Notes: generated by a model not told the origin, from the letters alone. A stretch of DNA of 64,000 nucleotides from Flavobacterium sp. 102 (GCF_003634615.1 NZ_RBKX01000001.1:1984001-2048000), one strand, 5' to 3'; shown: positions 19,472 through 28,006, numbered from the stretch's first letter. A program made the numbers and translations.

Positions 19472-19509
19472 CAAGAAGTCTAACAATCTAAGCAGTCTAA
19501 CAATCTAAG
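19472..19509. repeat. Word-like repeat of the GTCTAACAATCTAAG type
   Basis: Two near-identical copies of AGTCTAACAATCTAAG fill the space between the promoter and the ATG at 19510, so they would form the 5' untranslated region of the ABC-F mRNA. Confidence 0.75.
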
Positions 19510-21144
19510 ATGATTACAGTTAACGATATCTCCGTAAATTTTGGCGGAACTACTTTATTCAGCGATGTTTCTTTCGCCATTAATGAAAATGACAAAATTG
19601 CCTTAATGGGTAAAAATGGTGCCGGAAAATCAACACTTTTAAAAATAATAGCCGGTGAAGCCAAACCTTCGACCGGAAATATTTCGGCTCCGAAAGAAGC
19701 GGTGATTGCCTATTTGCCACAACATTTGCTTACGACGGATGGTGCGACTGTGATGGAAGAAGCTTCAAAAGCTTTTGGCCAAATTTTTAAAATGAAAGCC
19801 GAAATCGACGAAATCAATGAGCAATTGACCATTCGCACTGATTATGAAAGCGATGAGTACATGAAATTAATCGAACGCGTTTCTGATTTGAGCGAGAAGT
19901 TTTATGCGATTGAAGAAATCAATTATGAGGCGGAAGTAGAGAAAATATTAGTAGGTTTGGGTTTTGAAAGAGAAGATTTTGCGCGCCAAACCTCGGAGTT
20001 TTCCGGTGGTTGGAGAATGCGTATCGAATTGGCTAAAATCCTTTTACAAAAACCCGATTTGATTTTGCTGGATGAGCCGACGAACCATATGGATATCGAA
20101 AGTATTCAGTGGTTAGAGGATTTCTTAATCAATTCTGCGAAAGCGGTTGTAGTGATTTCCCACGATAGAGCGTTTGTTGACAATATTACCAATCGTACCA
20201 TCGAAGTGACAATGGGAAGAATTTACGATTACAAAGCCAAATATTCTCATTATTTAGAACTGCGTAAAGACCGCAGAGTTCACCAACAAAAAGCCTATGA
20301 CGAGCAACAAAAAATGATTGCTGAAAATCAGGAATTTATTGATCGTTTTAAAGGCACATTTTCCAAAACATTGTCGGTGCAATCGCGTGTGAAAATGCTG
20401 GAAAAAATTGTTCCGGTAGAGATTGACGAAATCGATACTTCGGCTTTGAAATTGAAATTTCCACCTTCGGTTCGTTCTGGGCAATATCCTGTAATTGTTA
20501 GAGACTTGCACAAATCGTATGGCGATCATTTGATTTTTAAAGATGCCAATATGGTGATTGAACGTGGCGAAAAAGTGGCTTTCGTAGGTAAAAATGGCGA
20601 AGGAAAATCGACGATGATTAAAGCCATCATGAAGGAAATTGAAATTAATGGCGGTTCAGTAGAAATTGGGCACAATGCACAGATTGGTTATTTTGCCCAA
20701 AATCAAGCATCGTTGTTAGACGAGAACGCTACTATTTTCTCGACCATTGATGATATTGCGGTAGGCGATGTTCGTACGAAAATCAAAGATATTTTGGGCG
20801 CATTTATGTTCCATGGGGATGATGTTACCAAAAAGGTAAAAGTGCTTTCCGGTGGTGAAAAAACGCGTTTGGCGATGATCAAATTATTATTGGAACCGGT
20901 GAACTTACTGATTCTCGATGAGCCTTCGAATCACTTAGACATGAAAACGAAAGACATCATCAAAGACGCTTTAAAAGACTTTGACGGAACGTTAATTTTA
21001 GTTTCTCACGACCGTGATTTCTTAGATGGTTTGGCGACCAAAGTATTCGAATTTGGAAACAAACGCGTGAAAGAACATTTTGAAGATATTAAAGGTTTCT
21101 TGGCTTTGAAAAAGATGGAAAATTTGCGAGAAATAGAGAAATAA
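19510..21144 (+). CDS. ABC-F family ATPase (ribosome-associated, YbiT/EttA-like)
   Basis: Two ABC cassettes in one soluble chain of 544 residues without membrane segments, the ABC-F layout. Walker A motifs are GKNGAGKST (about 35-43) and GKNGEGKST. The signature motifs are FSGGWRMRIELAKILL and LSGGEKTRLAMIKLLL. Walker B regions are ILLDEPTNHMDIES and LILDEPSNHLDMKT. The charged linker between the domains (KRFxG-like DRFKGTFSKTLSVQSR) is the interdomain P-site-tRNA motif. Members act on ribosomes, in translation or ribosome protection; EF-type housekeeping is more likely than drug resistance here. It is probably monocistronic, with its own promoter. Confidence 0.92.
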   Translation: MITVNDISVNFGGTTLFSDVSFAINENDKIALMGKNGAGKSTLLKIIAGEAKPSTGNISAPKEAVIAYLPQHLLTTDGATVMEEASKAFGQIFKMKAEIDEINEQLTIRTDYESDEYMKLIERVSDLSEKFYAIEEINYEAEVEKILVGLGFEREDFARQTSEFSGGWRMRIELAKILLQKPDLILLDEPTNHMDIESIQWLEDFLINSAKAVVVISHDRAFVDNITNRTIEVTMGRIYDYKAKYSHYLELRKDRRVHQQKAYDEQQKMIAENQEFIDRFKGTFSKTLSVQSRVKMLEKIVPVEIDEIDTSALKLKFPPSVRSGQYPVIVRDLHKSYGDHLIFKDANMVIERGEKVAFVGKNGEGKSTMIKAIMKEIEINGGSVEIGHNAQIGYFAQNQASLLDENATIFSTIDDIAVGDVRTKIKDILGAFMFHGDDVTKKVKVLSGGEKTRLAMIKLLLEPVNLLILDEPSNHLDMKTKDIIKDALKDFDGTLILVSHDRDFLDGLATKVFEFGNKRVKEHFEDIKGFLALKKMENLREIEK

Positions 21145-21187
21145 TTTTATTATCTTAGGCTGGATAAAGTTACTTTATTCTAATCAA

Positions 21188-22279
21188 ATGTTTTTTATGA
21201 AGAAAGAGAAGAAGAGTGAGTTGCAAATTTCCAGATTTGAGCTTCATAAGGTAGCTGATTTTTTGCCTTATCCGTTTATTATAGCTGAAGTTATCGATGG
21301 TGTTCATCTGAATACCTTTTTGAATGAAAAATTTTTAGAGGAAATAGGATATACTTTGGGAGAAATTCCAACCATAGAAACATGGTATGAACATGCTTAT
21401 CCGGATGATATTTACCGAGAAAAGGTCATAACTGCTTGGGATCAAGAAGAGGTTAATTCGAAACAAGAAGGAAAGGTTTTTGTAAAGATGAAATCACAAG
21501 TTACGTGTAAGAACAGCCTAAAAAAGTGGTATGAAATCAAAGCCTCAGTCGTAGATAAATTACATGTAGTGGCTTTTGTTGATATTGATAAAGAAATCGC
21601 TTTACAAGAAGAATTAAAAAGTATCAATAGCAATAATGACCGAATGTTATCGGTACTAGGGCATGATTTGAGAGCTCCATTACACAATTTGACCACAATC
21701 TCTTCAATGGCTTTGGAAGATAATATGTCTCAAGAAGATTTCGCGCCATTTATTGAGAAGATCAACAAACAGTCTACAGAAGTTTTAGATATGTTGGAAA
21801 CCACTTTAAATTGGTCGAGATCTAATTTTAATACCATCAAGGTCAATAAAGTTGGTTTAGATATGAAGTCTATCATTCAATCCATTTTGAGCATTTATAA
21901 AAGTGATTGCAAAACAAAAAATATCACTGTAAATTTAGCACTAGATGCTGAAGGTAATTTGTTTTCCGATATGGAAATTGTGACCATTATTGCCAGAAGC
22001 ATGATTACCAATGCGATTAAGTTTACACCAATAAATGGAGAGATTACTATTCATTTTAACGACAATGTTTTAACAGTTTCCGATAACGGAATCGGTATGT
22101 CGGATGAGATGATTAGTACTATTTTAAATAACAATTACAGGTCTACAAGAGGCACGAATAACGAAATAGGAATGGGAATGGGCATGCAATTGGCGCAGAA
22201 TTTAGCGGATAAAATTGAAGCCAGGATTACTATTCAAAGTCAACTTCAAAAAGGAACAACCATCAGTTTGATTTTTTAA
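21188..22279 (+). CDS. PAS-domain sensor histidine kinase, cytoplasmic
   Basis: A 363-residue kinase with no membrane segment. The PAS-like part occupies about residues 15-135 (ETWYEHAYPDDIYREKVI). The dimerisation domain has His159 in SVLGHDLRAPLHN. The ATPase domain has RSMITNAIKFT (N box), VSDNGIGMS (G1) and EIGMGMGMQLAQNL (G2). The HDLRAP form of the H-box is common in Bacteroidota. No response regulator is adjacent, so it is an orphan kinase. The start codon could be ATG 21188 or the ATG at 21197; both are preceded by AT-rich sequence. Confidence 0.88.
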   Translation: MFFMKKEKKSELQISRFELHKVADFLPYPFIIAEVIDGVHLNTFLNEKFLEEIGYTLGEIPTIETWYEHAYPDDIYREKVITAWDQEEVNSKQEGKVFVKMKSQVTCKNSLKKWYEIKASVVDKLHVVAFVDIDKEIALQEELKSINSNNDRMLSVLGHDLRAPLHNLTTISSMALEDNMSQEDFAPFIEKINKQSTEVLDMLETTLNWSRSNFNTIKVNKVGLDMKSIIQSILSIYKSDCKTKNITVNLALDAEGNLFSDMEIVTIIARSMITNAIKFTPINGEITIHFNDNVLTVSDNGIGMSDEMISTILNNNYRSTRGTNNEIGMGMGMQLAQNLADKIEARITIQSQLQKGTTISLIF

Positions 22280-22294
22280 TTTCATGATACAAAC

Positions 22295-22329
22295 AAAACC
22301 CGTCAAATTCTAAGAACTTGGCGGGTTTT
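22295..22329. terminator. Bidirectional rho-independent terminator between converging genes
   Basis: Arms AAAACCCGTCAAATT and AACTTGGCGGGTTTT pair with one wobble and one mismatch around the loop CTAAG. Both ends carry A/T runs, so it can stop the histidine kinase transcript and the opposing SIMPL-protein transcript. Confidence 0.85.
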
Positions 22330-22355
22330 CACATTAACAAATTACCACAATTTAA

Positions 22356-23063
22356 TTATTCCAAAGCGAAACGAACGCCTATTTCACTTGAGATTTTTAT
22401 TTTTTCAAATTCAATATTTTCATTGTAATCCTGACTTTTTGTTTTATAGGCAACTTCTTGTAAAGCAGCATCACGAATTCTGATTTGATCTCCGCTACCT
22501 CTGTAAGCAATATTTTTAGTCTGATTGATAAATAAGGCTTTGCCTATGTTTTGTCCCAATGGTTTGGTAAAACTCAACGCATTGGCCTTAGCATTTTCCA
22601 TCGCTTTACTATTGATAACTAGTTGGATTTTCTTTTCTTCACTATGTTCCAGCTTATCAATTGATATATTAGAAATCCCAACTTCTTCTAAACCAATAAA
22701 AACTTTTGCTGTTGTTTTAGCATCGTAAACTAGAACAGAATAAGATTTTGCTTTTTGAATATCAGTTTGTTTCAAGAAGTATTTTTTGTAATTACTCATC
22801 ATGTCTTGCATAGTCACATTTTTTTCAGTGTCAATGCCTAATGATTTCAATTTGGTCAGCATTTCATTTTCTAAGTCTTCAACCGATTTTTTACCCTTAG
22901 TATCTTTTTCAGAAATCAAAACATCAATGTAAATTCGGTTAGGTGTGACCAAAGTATCGGCTTTGCCTTGTACTTCAAGATAAGGTTTGTCAATAAAATT
23001 CTTCTCTTGGCTGAAAGCAGTAATTGAAGTAAAAATGGCGATTAGTACAAAGATTTTTTTCAT
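22356..23063 (-). CDS. SIMPL (DUF541) domain exported protein
   Basis: A 235-residue protein with a signal peptide (MKKIFVLIAIFTSITAFSQ) followed by a SIMPL domain. PYLEVQGKADTLVTPNRIYI is the typical first strand, and the segment AMENAKANALSFTKPLGQNIG is the conserved helix-glycine part. The last strand is KIKISSEIGVRFALE. SIMPL proteins sit in the periplasm or outer membrane; their biochemical role is not settled. It is flanked by the two-way terminator downstream and an intergenic region of about 130 bases upstream. Confidence 0.88.
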   Translation of the reverse strand: MKKIFVLIAIFTSITAFSQEKNFIDKPYLEVQGKADTLVTPNRIYIDVLISEKDTKGKKSVEDLENEMLTKLKSLGIDTEKNVTMQDMMSNYKKYFLKQTDIQKAKSYSVLVYDAKTTAKVFIGLEEVGISNISIDKLEHSEEKKIQLVINSKAMENAKANALSFTKPLGQNIGKALFINQTKNIAYRGSGDQIRIRDAALQEVAYKTKSQDYNENIEFEKIKISSEIGVRFALE

Positions 23064-23133
23064 GTTGAGTATAGGTATTTATGATTACTATAATTAGTAA
23101 ACGAATTATTTTTAAAAATAGTATATGATTAAA

Positions 23134-23166
23134 ATAAAACCCGCATGAAAAAAATGGTGGGTTTTT
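23134..23166 (-). terminator. Rho-independent terminator after the sigma/membrane-protein pair
   Basis: On the minus strand, AAAAACCCACCAT pairs with ATGCGGGTTTT around a run of T in the loop, followed by TATTTT. It lies 26 bases after the stop of the plug-like protein gene and ends that two-gene unit. Confidence 0.75.
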
Positions 23167-23191
23167 ACTTCTGACAGACCAAACTTCGAAA

Positions 23192-24124
23192 TTATTTTTT
23201 GCTCTTTTCTATAATGTTTAAAAGGCTCCTATTTGTTTTTTTTTCAGCCGGTTTTCCGTTTTTAGTCGAGATAATTACGACGCCTTTTTTGCCTTTTTCA
23301 CCATAAATGGAAGTCGCTTTTTCATCCTGCAGTATGGAAATAGAATCGATTTCTTGTTCGTTTAAAGGTGTATAAGGACTGGTTGGGTTGGGCCCAAATA
23401 ATTGTTGTTCGGTATATTCAATACCATTGATAATATAGAGAGGATCGGGAAGTACGATGATGGATTCAATTTCATCCATTTCTACTTCTTTCACTGTTTG
23501 TTTATTGGTTACTTTGTCATCAAAAACCAGTAAAGGTTTTTCTTTTTTGGCATTCGAGACTTTATTTTCTTTGTTGATAAAGAGTTCTACATCTTGCGAT
23601 TTTGCTTTTCTATCTTCTCGTTTTTCTGCAACGATATAACCTTGGTTCGTTTGAGGAAGAGGATTAAGATAGTCTTTGTTGAGCTCTTTGTCAGCTACAG
23701 GAGTTATATTTTTATCTTCTTCAATCTGAATGTTTTCTTGAACAGCTACCTGACTTGCGGTAACAATTTGTTTTTTCAAAATGACATCAGCGTCTTTTTT
23801 AATATCCGGATGAACCGTTTCAGTCGTAACAATAGCGTCATTATTTGGCGTACTTAGTTTTGGAATACTGTCTTTTTGGACAATAACCTCATTAGTCTTC
23901 ATATTCGGCTGGTCATTTTTCAAAAATTGGTAACCCAATGTAGCAACCAGTAGAACTGACGCAGCCACCGCAATTTTCTTCCAAAGGTTATTGGCTTTTG
24001 TCAATTCTTTTTTGTCGAGTTTTTCTTCAACTCTGTTCCAGACTTTCTCCATAGAAGCAAAATCGGGCGATTCAGCGTTGTCGGCTGCCTTTTTAAATTG
24101 ATTAAAAATATCTTGATTTTCCAT
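23192..24124 (-). CDS. Anti-sigma-like membrane protein with a C-terminal TonB-plug-like domain
   Basis: A 310-residue protein with a cytoplasmic N-terminus (FASMEKVWNRVEEKLDKKEL, residues 22-41) and one membrane helix (about 50-66, IAVAASVLLVATLGYQF). A long low-complexity periplasmic stalk follows. The C-terminal segment (about 225-292) has PLYIINGIEY, EQEIDSISILQDEKATSIYG and KGVVIISTKNG. This closely follows the plug motif of SusC-type TonB receptors (VIDG...IESISVLKDASATAIYG...GVVIITTKKG). It starts 2 bases after the ECF sigma gene's stop, so it is most likely the anti-sigma factor; I do not see a classical ZAS or FecR motif. The plug-like end may bind a receptor or partner. Confidence 0.75.
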   Translation of the reverse strand: MENQDIFNQFKKAADNAESPDFASMEKVWNRVEEKLDKKELTKANNLWKKIAVAASVLLVATLGYQFLKNDQPNMKTNEVIVQKDSIPKLSTPNNDAIVTTETVHPDIKKDADVILKKQIVTASQVAVQENIQIEEDKNITPVADKELNKDYLNPLPQTNQGYIVAEKREDRKAKSQDVELFINKENKVSNAKKEKPLLVFDDKVTNKQTVKEVEMDEIESIIVLPDPLYIINGIEYTEQQLFGPNPTSPYTPLNEQEIDSISILQDEKATSIYGEKGKKGVVIISTKNGKPAEKKTNRSLLNIIEKSKK

Positions 24125-24126
24125 GA

Positions 24127-24663
24127 TTACTTTGCTTTTTGATAATAAAGATTATTGACTAAATCTTTTAACTTGGTCTTCGCAACATTCAACTGTGATT
24201 TCGATGTGCCTTCGGAAATATGAAGCATAGCCGCTATTTCTTTGTGACCGTAGCCTTCAATAACAAAAAGGTTAAAGATGGTTTTACAACCTTCCGGAAT
24301 CAAATTGAGTAAGTTGAGCAAATCTTCTTCTTCTAAAGGCGTTTCTTGTGGACTTTGAGGCTGAATGCTAAACGATGTTTCCTCTAAATACAAATTGAAA
24401 TTTACATTGCGTTTCAATTGTAACAAACATTGGTTTACGGTTATTTTTCGAGCCCAAGCTTCAAAAGCGCCTACTTCTTTCAACTGATCCAATTTGGTGA
24501 AAATCGTGTAAAAAGCATCGGCCAATACTTCTTCAATTTCTTCTTCCTTTTTTAAATAGCGTTTGCACGTTCGGTATAGCTTGGGTGACAAGTATTCATA
24601 TACTTGCCGCTGCGCTTCACGTTGCATTTTTTTACAGGCTGATATTTGCGTTTCGGTGATCAC
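24127..24663 (-). CDS. ECF-type RNA polymerase sigma factor
   Basis: A 178-residue sigma-70 family factor. Region 2 spans about 20-85, with YRTCKRYLKKEEEIEEVLADAF and FEAWARKITVNQCL. Region 4 spans about 110-170, with LLNLIPEGCKTIFNLFVIEG and the helix-turn-helix GHKEIAAMLHISEGTSKSQL. It recruits polymerase to a small regulon, usually envelope-related. The next gene on the same strand begins 2 bases after its stop and encodes a membrane protein in the position normally held by the anti-sigma factor. Confidence 0.93.
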   Translation of the reverse strand: MITETQISACKKMQREAQRQVYEYLSPKLYRTCKRYLKKEEEIEEVLADAFYTIFTKLDQLKEVGAFEAWARKITVNQCLLQLKRNVNFNLYLEETSFSIQPQSPQETPLEEEDLLNLLNLIPEGCKTIFNLFVIEGYGHKEIAAMLHISEGTSKSQLNVAKTKLKDLVNNLYYQKAK

Positions 24664-24758
24664 TATGGATGTCTTTATAAGTAAAGAGGACTATTTGTTT
24701 AAAAAGGTTGGGATGAGGTGAAAAAAAAGTTGGCAGTGTTCAGTATTCAGTATTCAGT

Positions 24759-25589
24759 TTATTTTGTTTTATCGAGAACTAATTTATAAATATTTGATTC
24801 CAAAATTTCCGAATCAGTGTCTTCACAGAGTAAAAATTCGATTTCTTTTTCGGATTGTTTGTATAAAGTCAGGCCTTCAAATTTATTCGTATTCGAAATT
24901 TCTTGGGTGAATTCTACTTTTAAAGTTTTGGCATCCATACGTCCGATGATGCTTCCTAAAACTTCACCGTCGAGATAGGTTGAAGCGGTATCTTCGGCGG
25001 AAGCCAGGAAATAGATTTTATCTTCTACTAAAATGGCATCGGTGAATGTAGCTGTTATGTTTTTGATTGTAGGCAAATCGATTGAAACATATTCGAATTG
25101 TTGATTTTGTGGAGTGTCTTTGCTGAAAATTACGGCATTTTTTCCTTTAAGACCATTACCACGTTGGAAGAAATAGATCTGGTTATTGTCCATGATTAAA
25201 CCTTCAATATTCAATTCATCGTCTGAGATAGCGAATTCTTGTTTGATTTTTTGGTAAATGACACCAATGTTGTTTTTTTGAATTTTACCGGTTGGAATCG
25301 CATAATTGAAAATCATATTTCGGTTTTCCGTCGAGCCGGAACCCAAAAGCACTAAGTCGGTTCCTTTTAAAGCGATGGCTTCAAAATCGGGTTTGTCTTT
25401 TTTGACGATGTTATCTTGAGCATTTTCTACCAGAGCTATTTTGTTGAGGTTTTCTGTTGGAATACTGTATTCATAAAGAAAAGTACTGTTGTCTGAAATA
25501 ATGTAAAGTTTGTCCTCGTGGTAAACTAATCCTGATGCAGAACCAATTCCGATGATTTTAAATAGTAGCGAAAGTTGAAATTTTTCCAT
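24759..25589 (-). CDS. Predicted beta-propeller-like protein (DUF6929-like)
   Basis: A 276-residue protein without a signal peptide. Repeated hydrophobic strands of the pattern SASGLVYHEDKLYIISD, PDFEAIALKGTDLVLLGSGS and NIEGLIMDNNQIYFFQRGNG, ending with KFEGLTLYKQSEKEIEFLL, suggest a propeller of the SdiA-regulated / esterase-like phytase kind. My naming as DUF6929 is from memory and moderate. Role is unknown. It is divergent from ppk2, and the whole space between the two start codons is filled by a structured repeat. Confidence 0.7.
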   Translation of the reverse strand: MEKFQLSLLFKIIGIGSASGLVYHEDKLYIISDNSTFLYEYSIPTENLNKIALVENAQDNIVKKDKPDFEAIALKGTDLVLLGSGSTENRNMIFNYAIPTGKIQKNNIGVIYQKIKQEFAISDDELNIEGLIMDNNQIYFFQRGNGLKGKNAVIFSKDTPQNQQFEYVSIDLPTIKNITATFTDAILVEDKIYFLASAEDTASTYLDGEVLGSIIGRMDAKTLKVEFTQEISNTNKFEGLTLYKQSEKEIEFLLCEDTDSEILESNIYKLVLDKTK

Positions 25590-25604
25590 AAGTTAGCAAT
25601 TGTT

Positions 25605-25714
25605 TTAGCCCCGATGGAAGCGGCATCCTTTTATTGCTTTAAATAAAAAGCCCTTCGACTGCGCTCAGGGTGACAAAGCAATAAAAGATATAACGGACAG
25701 CGGGAATCAGCTCC
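25605..25714 (+). repeat. Structured dispersed repeat, copy A (full length, with nested inverted repeat)
   Basis: The element starts TAGCCCCGATGGAAGCGGC and ends GGACAGCGGGAATCAGCTCC. Inside, TTTTATTGCTTT (25629-25640) and AAAGCAATAAAA (25675-25686) form a perfect 12-base inverted repeat. Nested in that is CCCTTCGACTGCGCTCAGGG (25651-25670), a short palindrome-like word seen in many bacterial genomes. Related copies lie at 43858-43936 and 55262-55308. It occupies nearly all of the 147 bases between two divergent genes. Confidence 0.8.
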
Positions 25715-25736
25715 TACAAATATAAACATTGACACT

Positions 25737-26612
25737 ATGAAAAACATCAATCCTGAAGATTTTAGAGTAAAAGGCAAAATCGATTTGTCAAAATTACCGA
25801 CCAGACTTGACATTGATACTGATAAGGATGAGGAAGCCTTGGCTTTGGATAAGGTCCAAGTGAAGTTGAGCAAGCGACAAGATGCGATGTATGCGCACAA
25901 TCGGCATGCGTTTTTGATTTGTTTGCAAGGCATGGATACGAGTGGGAAAGACAGTTTAATTCGCGAAGTTTTTAAGGAATTCAATCCGCGAGGTGTCGTG
26001 ATTCACAGTTTTAAAACACCGAATTCAACTGAGTTGGAGCACGATTATTTGTGGCGTCATTATTTGGCTTTGCCCGAAAAAGGGAAGTTTGCTGTGTTCA
26101 ATCGAACGCATTATGAAAATGTTTTGGTGACACGAGTGCATCCGGAATATATTTTATTCGAAAATTTACCCGGAATTGAAAAAGTGGAAGACATTACACC
26201 ACAGTTTTGGGAAAACCGTATGGAACAAATCAATGATTTTGAAAAGCACTTAGCGCAAAACGGGACAACAATTTTAAAGTTTTATTTCCACATGAGCAAA
26301 GAGGAGCAAAGAGAACGTTTACTCAAGCGCTTGGAAAATGCAGAAGACAATTGGAAATTTTCGACCGGTGATTTGAAAGAACGCGAGCGTTGGGATGATT
26401 ATATGAAATATTACGAAGAAGCGATTAATAACACCAACAAAGACCATGCGCCGTGGTATGTAATTCCGGCTGATGACAAAGGCGTGGCGCGTTATATAGT
26501 GGCGCAAACGATTTGGGAAGCTTTAGAAAAACTGACGGATATTACGGAACCCGAATTGGATCCAAAAGTAAAAGCCAATATTGAGGTTTACCGCAATCAA
26601 TTAAAAGCATAA
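25737..26612 (+). CDS. ppk2: Polyphosphate kinase 2 family protein
   Basis: A 291-residue PPK2-type enzyme that transfers phosphate between polyphosphate and nucleotides. Visible are Walker A QGMDTSGKDSLIREVF (about 62-77), Walker B-like KFAVFNRTHYENVLVTRVHP, and the lid region WKFSTGDLKERERWDDYMKY. The single-domain length fits class I or III PPK2; the direction (nucleotide phosphorylation or polyphosphate synthesis) cannot be decided. The usual FDRSWYNR motif is FNRTHYENV here, as in a distinct Bacteroidota-like branch. Its stop codon runs straight into the left arm of a terminator that has been split by an insertion sequence. Confidence 0.9.
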   Translation: MKNINPEDFRVKGKIDLSKLPTRLDIDTDKDEEALALDKVQVKLSKRQDAMYAHNRHAFLICLQGMDTSGKDSLIREVFKEFNPRGVVIHSFKTPNSTELEHDYLWRHYLALPEKGKFAVFNRTHYENVLVTRVHPEYILFENLPGIEKVEDITPQFWENRMEQINDFEKHLAQNGTTILKFYFHMSKEEQRERLLKRLENAEDNWKFSTGDLKERERWDDYMKYYEEAINNTNKDHAPWYVIPADDKGVARYIVAQTIWEALEKLTDITEPELDPKVKANIEVYRNQLKA

Positions 26613-26630
26613 AAAAAGGCGCTGAATTTC
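26611..26630 (+). terminator. Left half of the ppk2 terminator, disrupted by an insertion sequence
   Basis: AAAAAAAGGCGCTGAATTTC is the upstream arm and loop of a hairpin whose other arm (AGCACCTTTTTT) is now at 28054-28065, beyond the insertion sequence. Joining the flanks with one TTTC restores a stem with a single C-A mismatch and an AATTT loop. Confidence 0.8.
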
Positions 26631-26663
26631 TGGACTTAACCCCAAAAGTTGGACGGTTAAAAA

Positions 26664-27446
26664 TTAATTAAGATTTTTTGAATGAGCTCGGTATTGTATC
26701 GGGCTCATTCCATTTAAGTTAAGCCTTATTCTATCGTTGTTATAGTATTTTATATACTCTATAATATCTTTATTTAATTCTGCTATAGAATCATACTTTT
26801 TAAGATAAAACAGTTCAGATTTTAGCGTTCCAAAGAAGTTCTCTATAATTGCATTATCTAGGCAGTTTCCTTTTCTGGACATACTAGCACTTATGTTTTT
26901 TCGTTTAAGCATAAATTGATATGCTTTCATTTGGTATTGCCAACCTTGATCTGAGTGCAATATCAATGTTTTATCACTTTTATTACGCTTACATTTTTTT
27001 AGCATATCTATAACCTGTTTGATATTTGGGCTCTCCGAAGTTGTATAACTAATAATCTCTCCATTAAACAAATCAATAACCGGCGATAGATAAAGTTTCT
27101 TTTCTTTAACCCGGAACTCGGTTATGTCAGTAGCCCACTTTTCATTAGGCTGTGCTGCTTTGAAGTTTCTCTGAAGTAAGTTTGGCGCTATTTTACCTAG
27201 TTCCCCTTTATAAGAGACATACTTTTTGCCTCTAATCAGGCTCTTTAGGCCTTGCTCCTTCATAAGTTTGTAAACCGTTTTGTGATTGATTACATATCCT
27301 CTTTTCTTAACTTCTAACAATATTCTTCTATATCCGAAGCGACCTTTGTGCTGATGATATATAAGTTTAATTTCCTCTTTAGCAGATTTATACTTATCTT
27401 CTTTACCTAGCTCTTTTCGATGGTAATAGAAAGTACTTCTGGCCAT
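26664..27446 (-). CDS. IS3-family transposase OrfB (DDE integrase domain)
   Basis: The rve-type catalytic domain is intact. The first Asp is in [17 protein letters not shown], the second in [12 protein letters not shown], and the Glu in [17 protein letters not shown]. An HTH_21-like segment ([19 protein letters not shown]) precedes it. The ATG at 27446 is only the first internal methionine. The same frame stays open upstream past the orfA stop ([20 protein letters not shown]), so the active product is probably an OrfA-OrfB fusion made by -1 frameshifting near 27509-27513. It acts in cut-and-paste-like circle transposition typical of IS3 elements. Confidence 0.93.
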   Translation of the reverse strand: MARSTFYYHRKELGKEDKYKSAKEEIKLIYHQHKGRFGYRRILLEVKKRGYVINHKTVYKLMKEQGLKSLIRGKKYVSYKGELGKIAPNLLQRNFKAAQPNEKWATDITEFRVKEKKLYLSPVIDLFNGEIISYTTSESPNIKQVIDMLKKCKRNKSDKTLILHSDQGWQYQMKAYQFMLKRKNISASMSRKGNCLDNAIIENFFGTLKSELFYLKKYDSIAELNKDIIEYIKYYNNDRIRLNLNGMSPIQYRAHSKNLN

Positions 27447-27487
27447 CCCAGCATGTTTGAGTAGCGTGGCTAATCCATGCTGTTGCC

Positions 27488-28006
27488 TTAGTTCTTGGAT
27501 GATTTGCGTTTTTCTTCTTTCTCTTTTTCTGATTGAACTAAGGCATGAAGCTTTTTTAGATAGGCATTCTCTGCCTTTAAATCGGCTAACTCTTCCAGTA
27601 GTTCTTCCTCTCGGGTTAAGGCTTTTTTAGATTTTTTAGGCATAGCTTTATGTTTTCCTCTTCTTTCTAATGCTAAACCTGCTGAACCCTCACTATCATA
27701 AATCGCTATCCATTTCATCAAAGAACCAATACTAGGAATTTTAAAAAGGATACAGGTTTCAGATAAAGATAAGTATTTATTTCTCATCTCATTAATAGCC
27801 TTTAGTTTAAACTCAGCAGAATAGCTGTTTTTTATTGGTTTAAGTCCTTCAATACCATACTTGTGGTAAAAAGAAACCCAACGCCTAACCATACCATGTT
27901 GCAAGGAAAACTCAATCGCTATTGACTTACAACCAGATTTTCCATTAATAACTTTCTCAACGATTGACTTCTTGAAGTCAATGTCATACTTGATTTTTCT
28001 ACTCAT
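27488..28006 (-). CDS. IS3-family OrfA (helix-turn-helix, IS150 type)
   Basis: A 172-residue protein with two helix-turn-helix units. [20 protein letters not shown] and [20 protein letters not shown] form the first; [20 protein letters not shown] with [17 protein letters not shown] forms the second. A C-terminal coiled coil with a leucine-zipper look follows ([17 protein letters not shown]). It binds the IS ends and serves as the N-terminal part of the frameshifted transposase. The last codons contain AAAAAC, a plausible slip site, 19 bases before its stop. The ATG is 43 bases inside the right end. Confidence 0.92.
   Translation of the reverse strand: MSRKIKYDIDFKKSIVEKVINGKSGCKSIAIEFSLQHGMVRRWVSFYHKYGIEGLKPIKNSYSAEFKLKAINEMRNKYLSLSETCILFKIPSIGSLMKWIAIYDSEGSAGLALERRGKHKAMPKKSKKALTREEELLEELADLKAENAYLKKLHALVQSEKEKEEKRKSSKN

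Noticed and set aside
25631..25984. Minus-strand frame containing CHPERSRR
   Set aside because: It runs antisense through ppk2 and the dispersed repeat; the peptide is the known spurious translation of the CTTCGACTGCGCTCAGG word.
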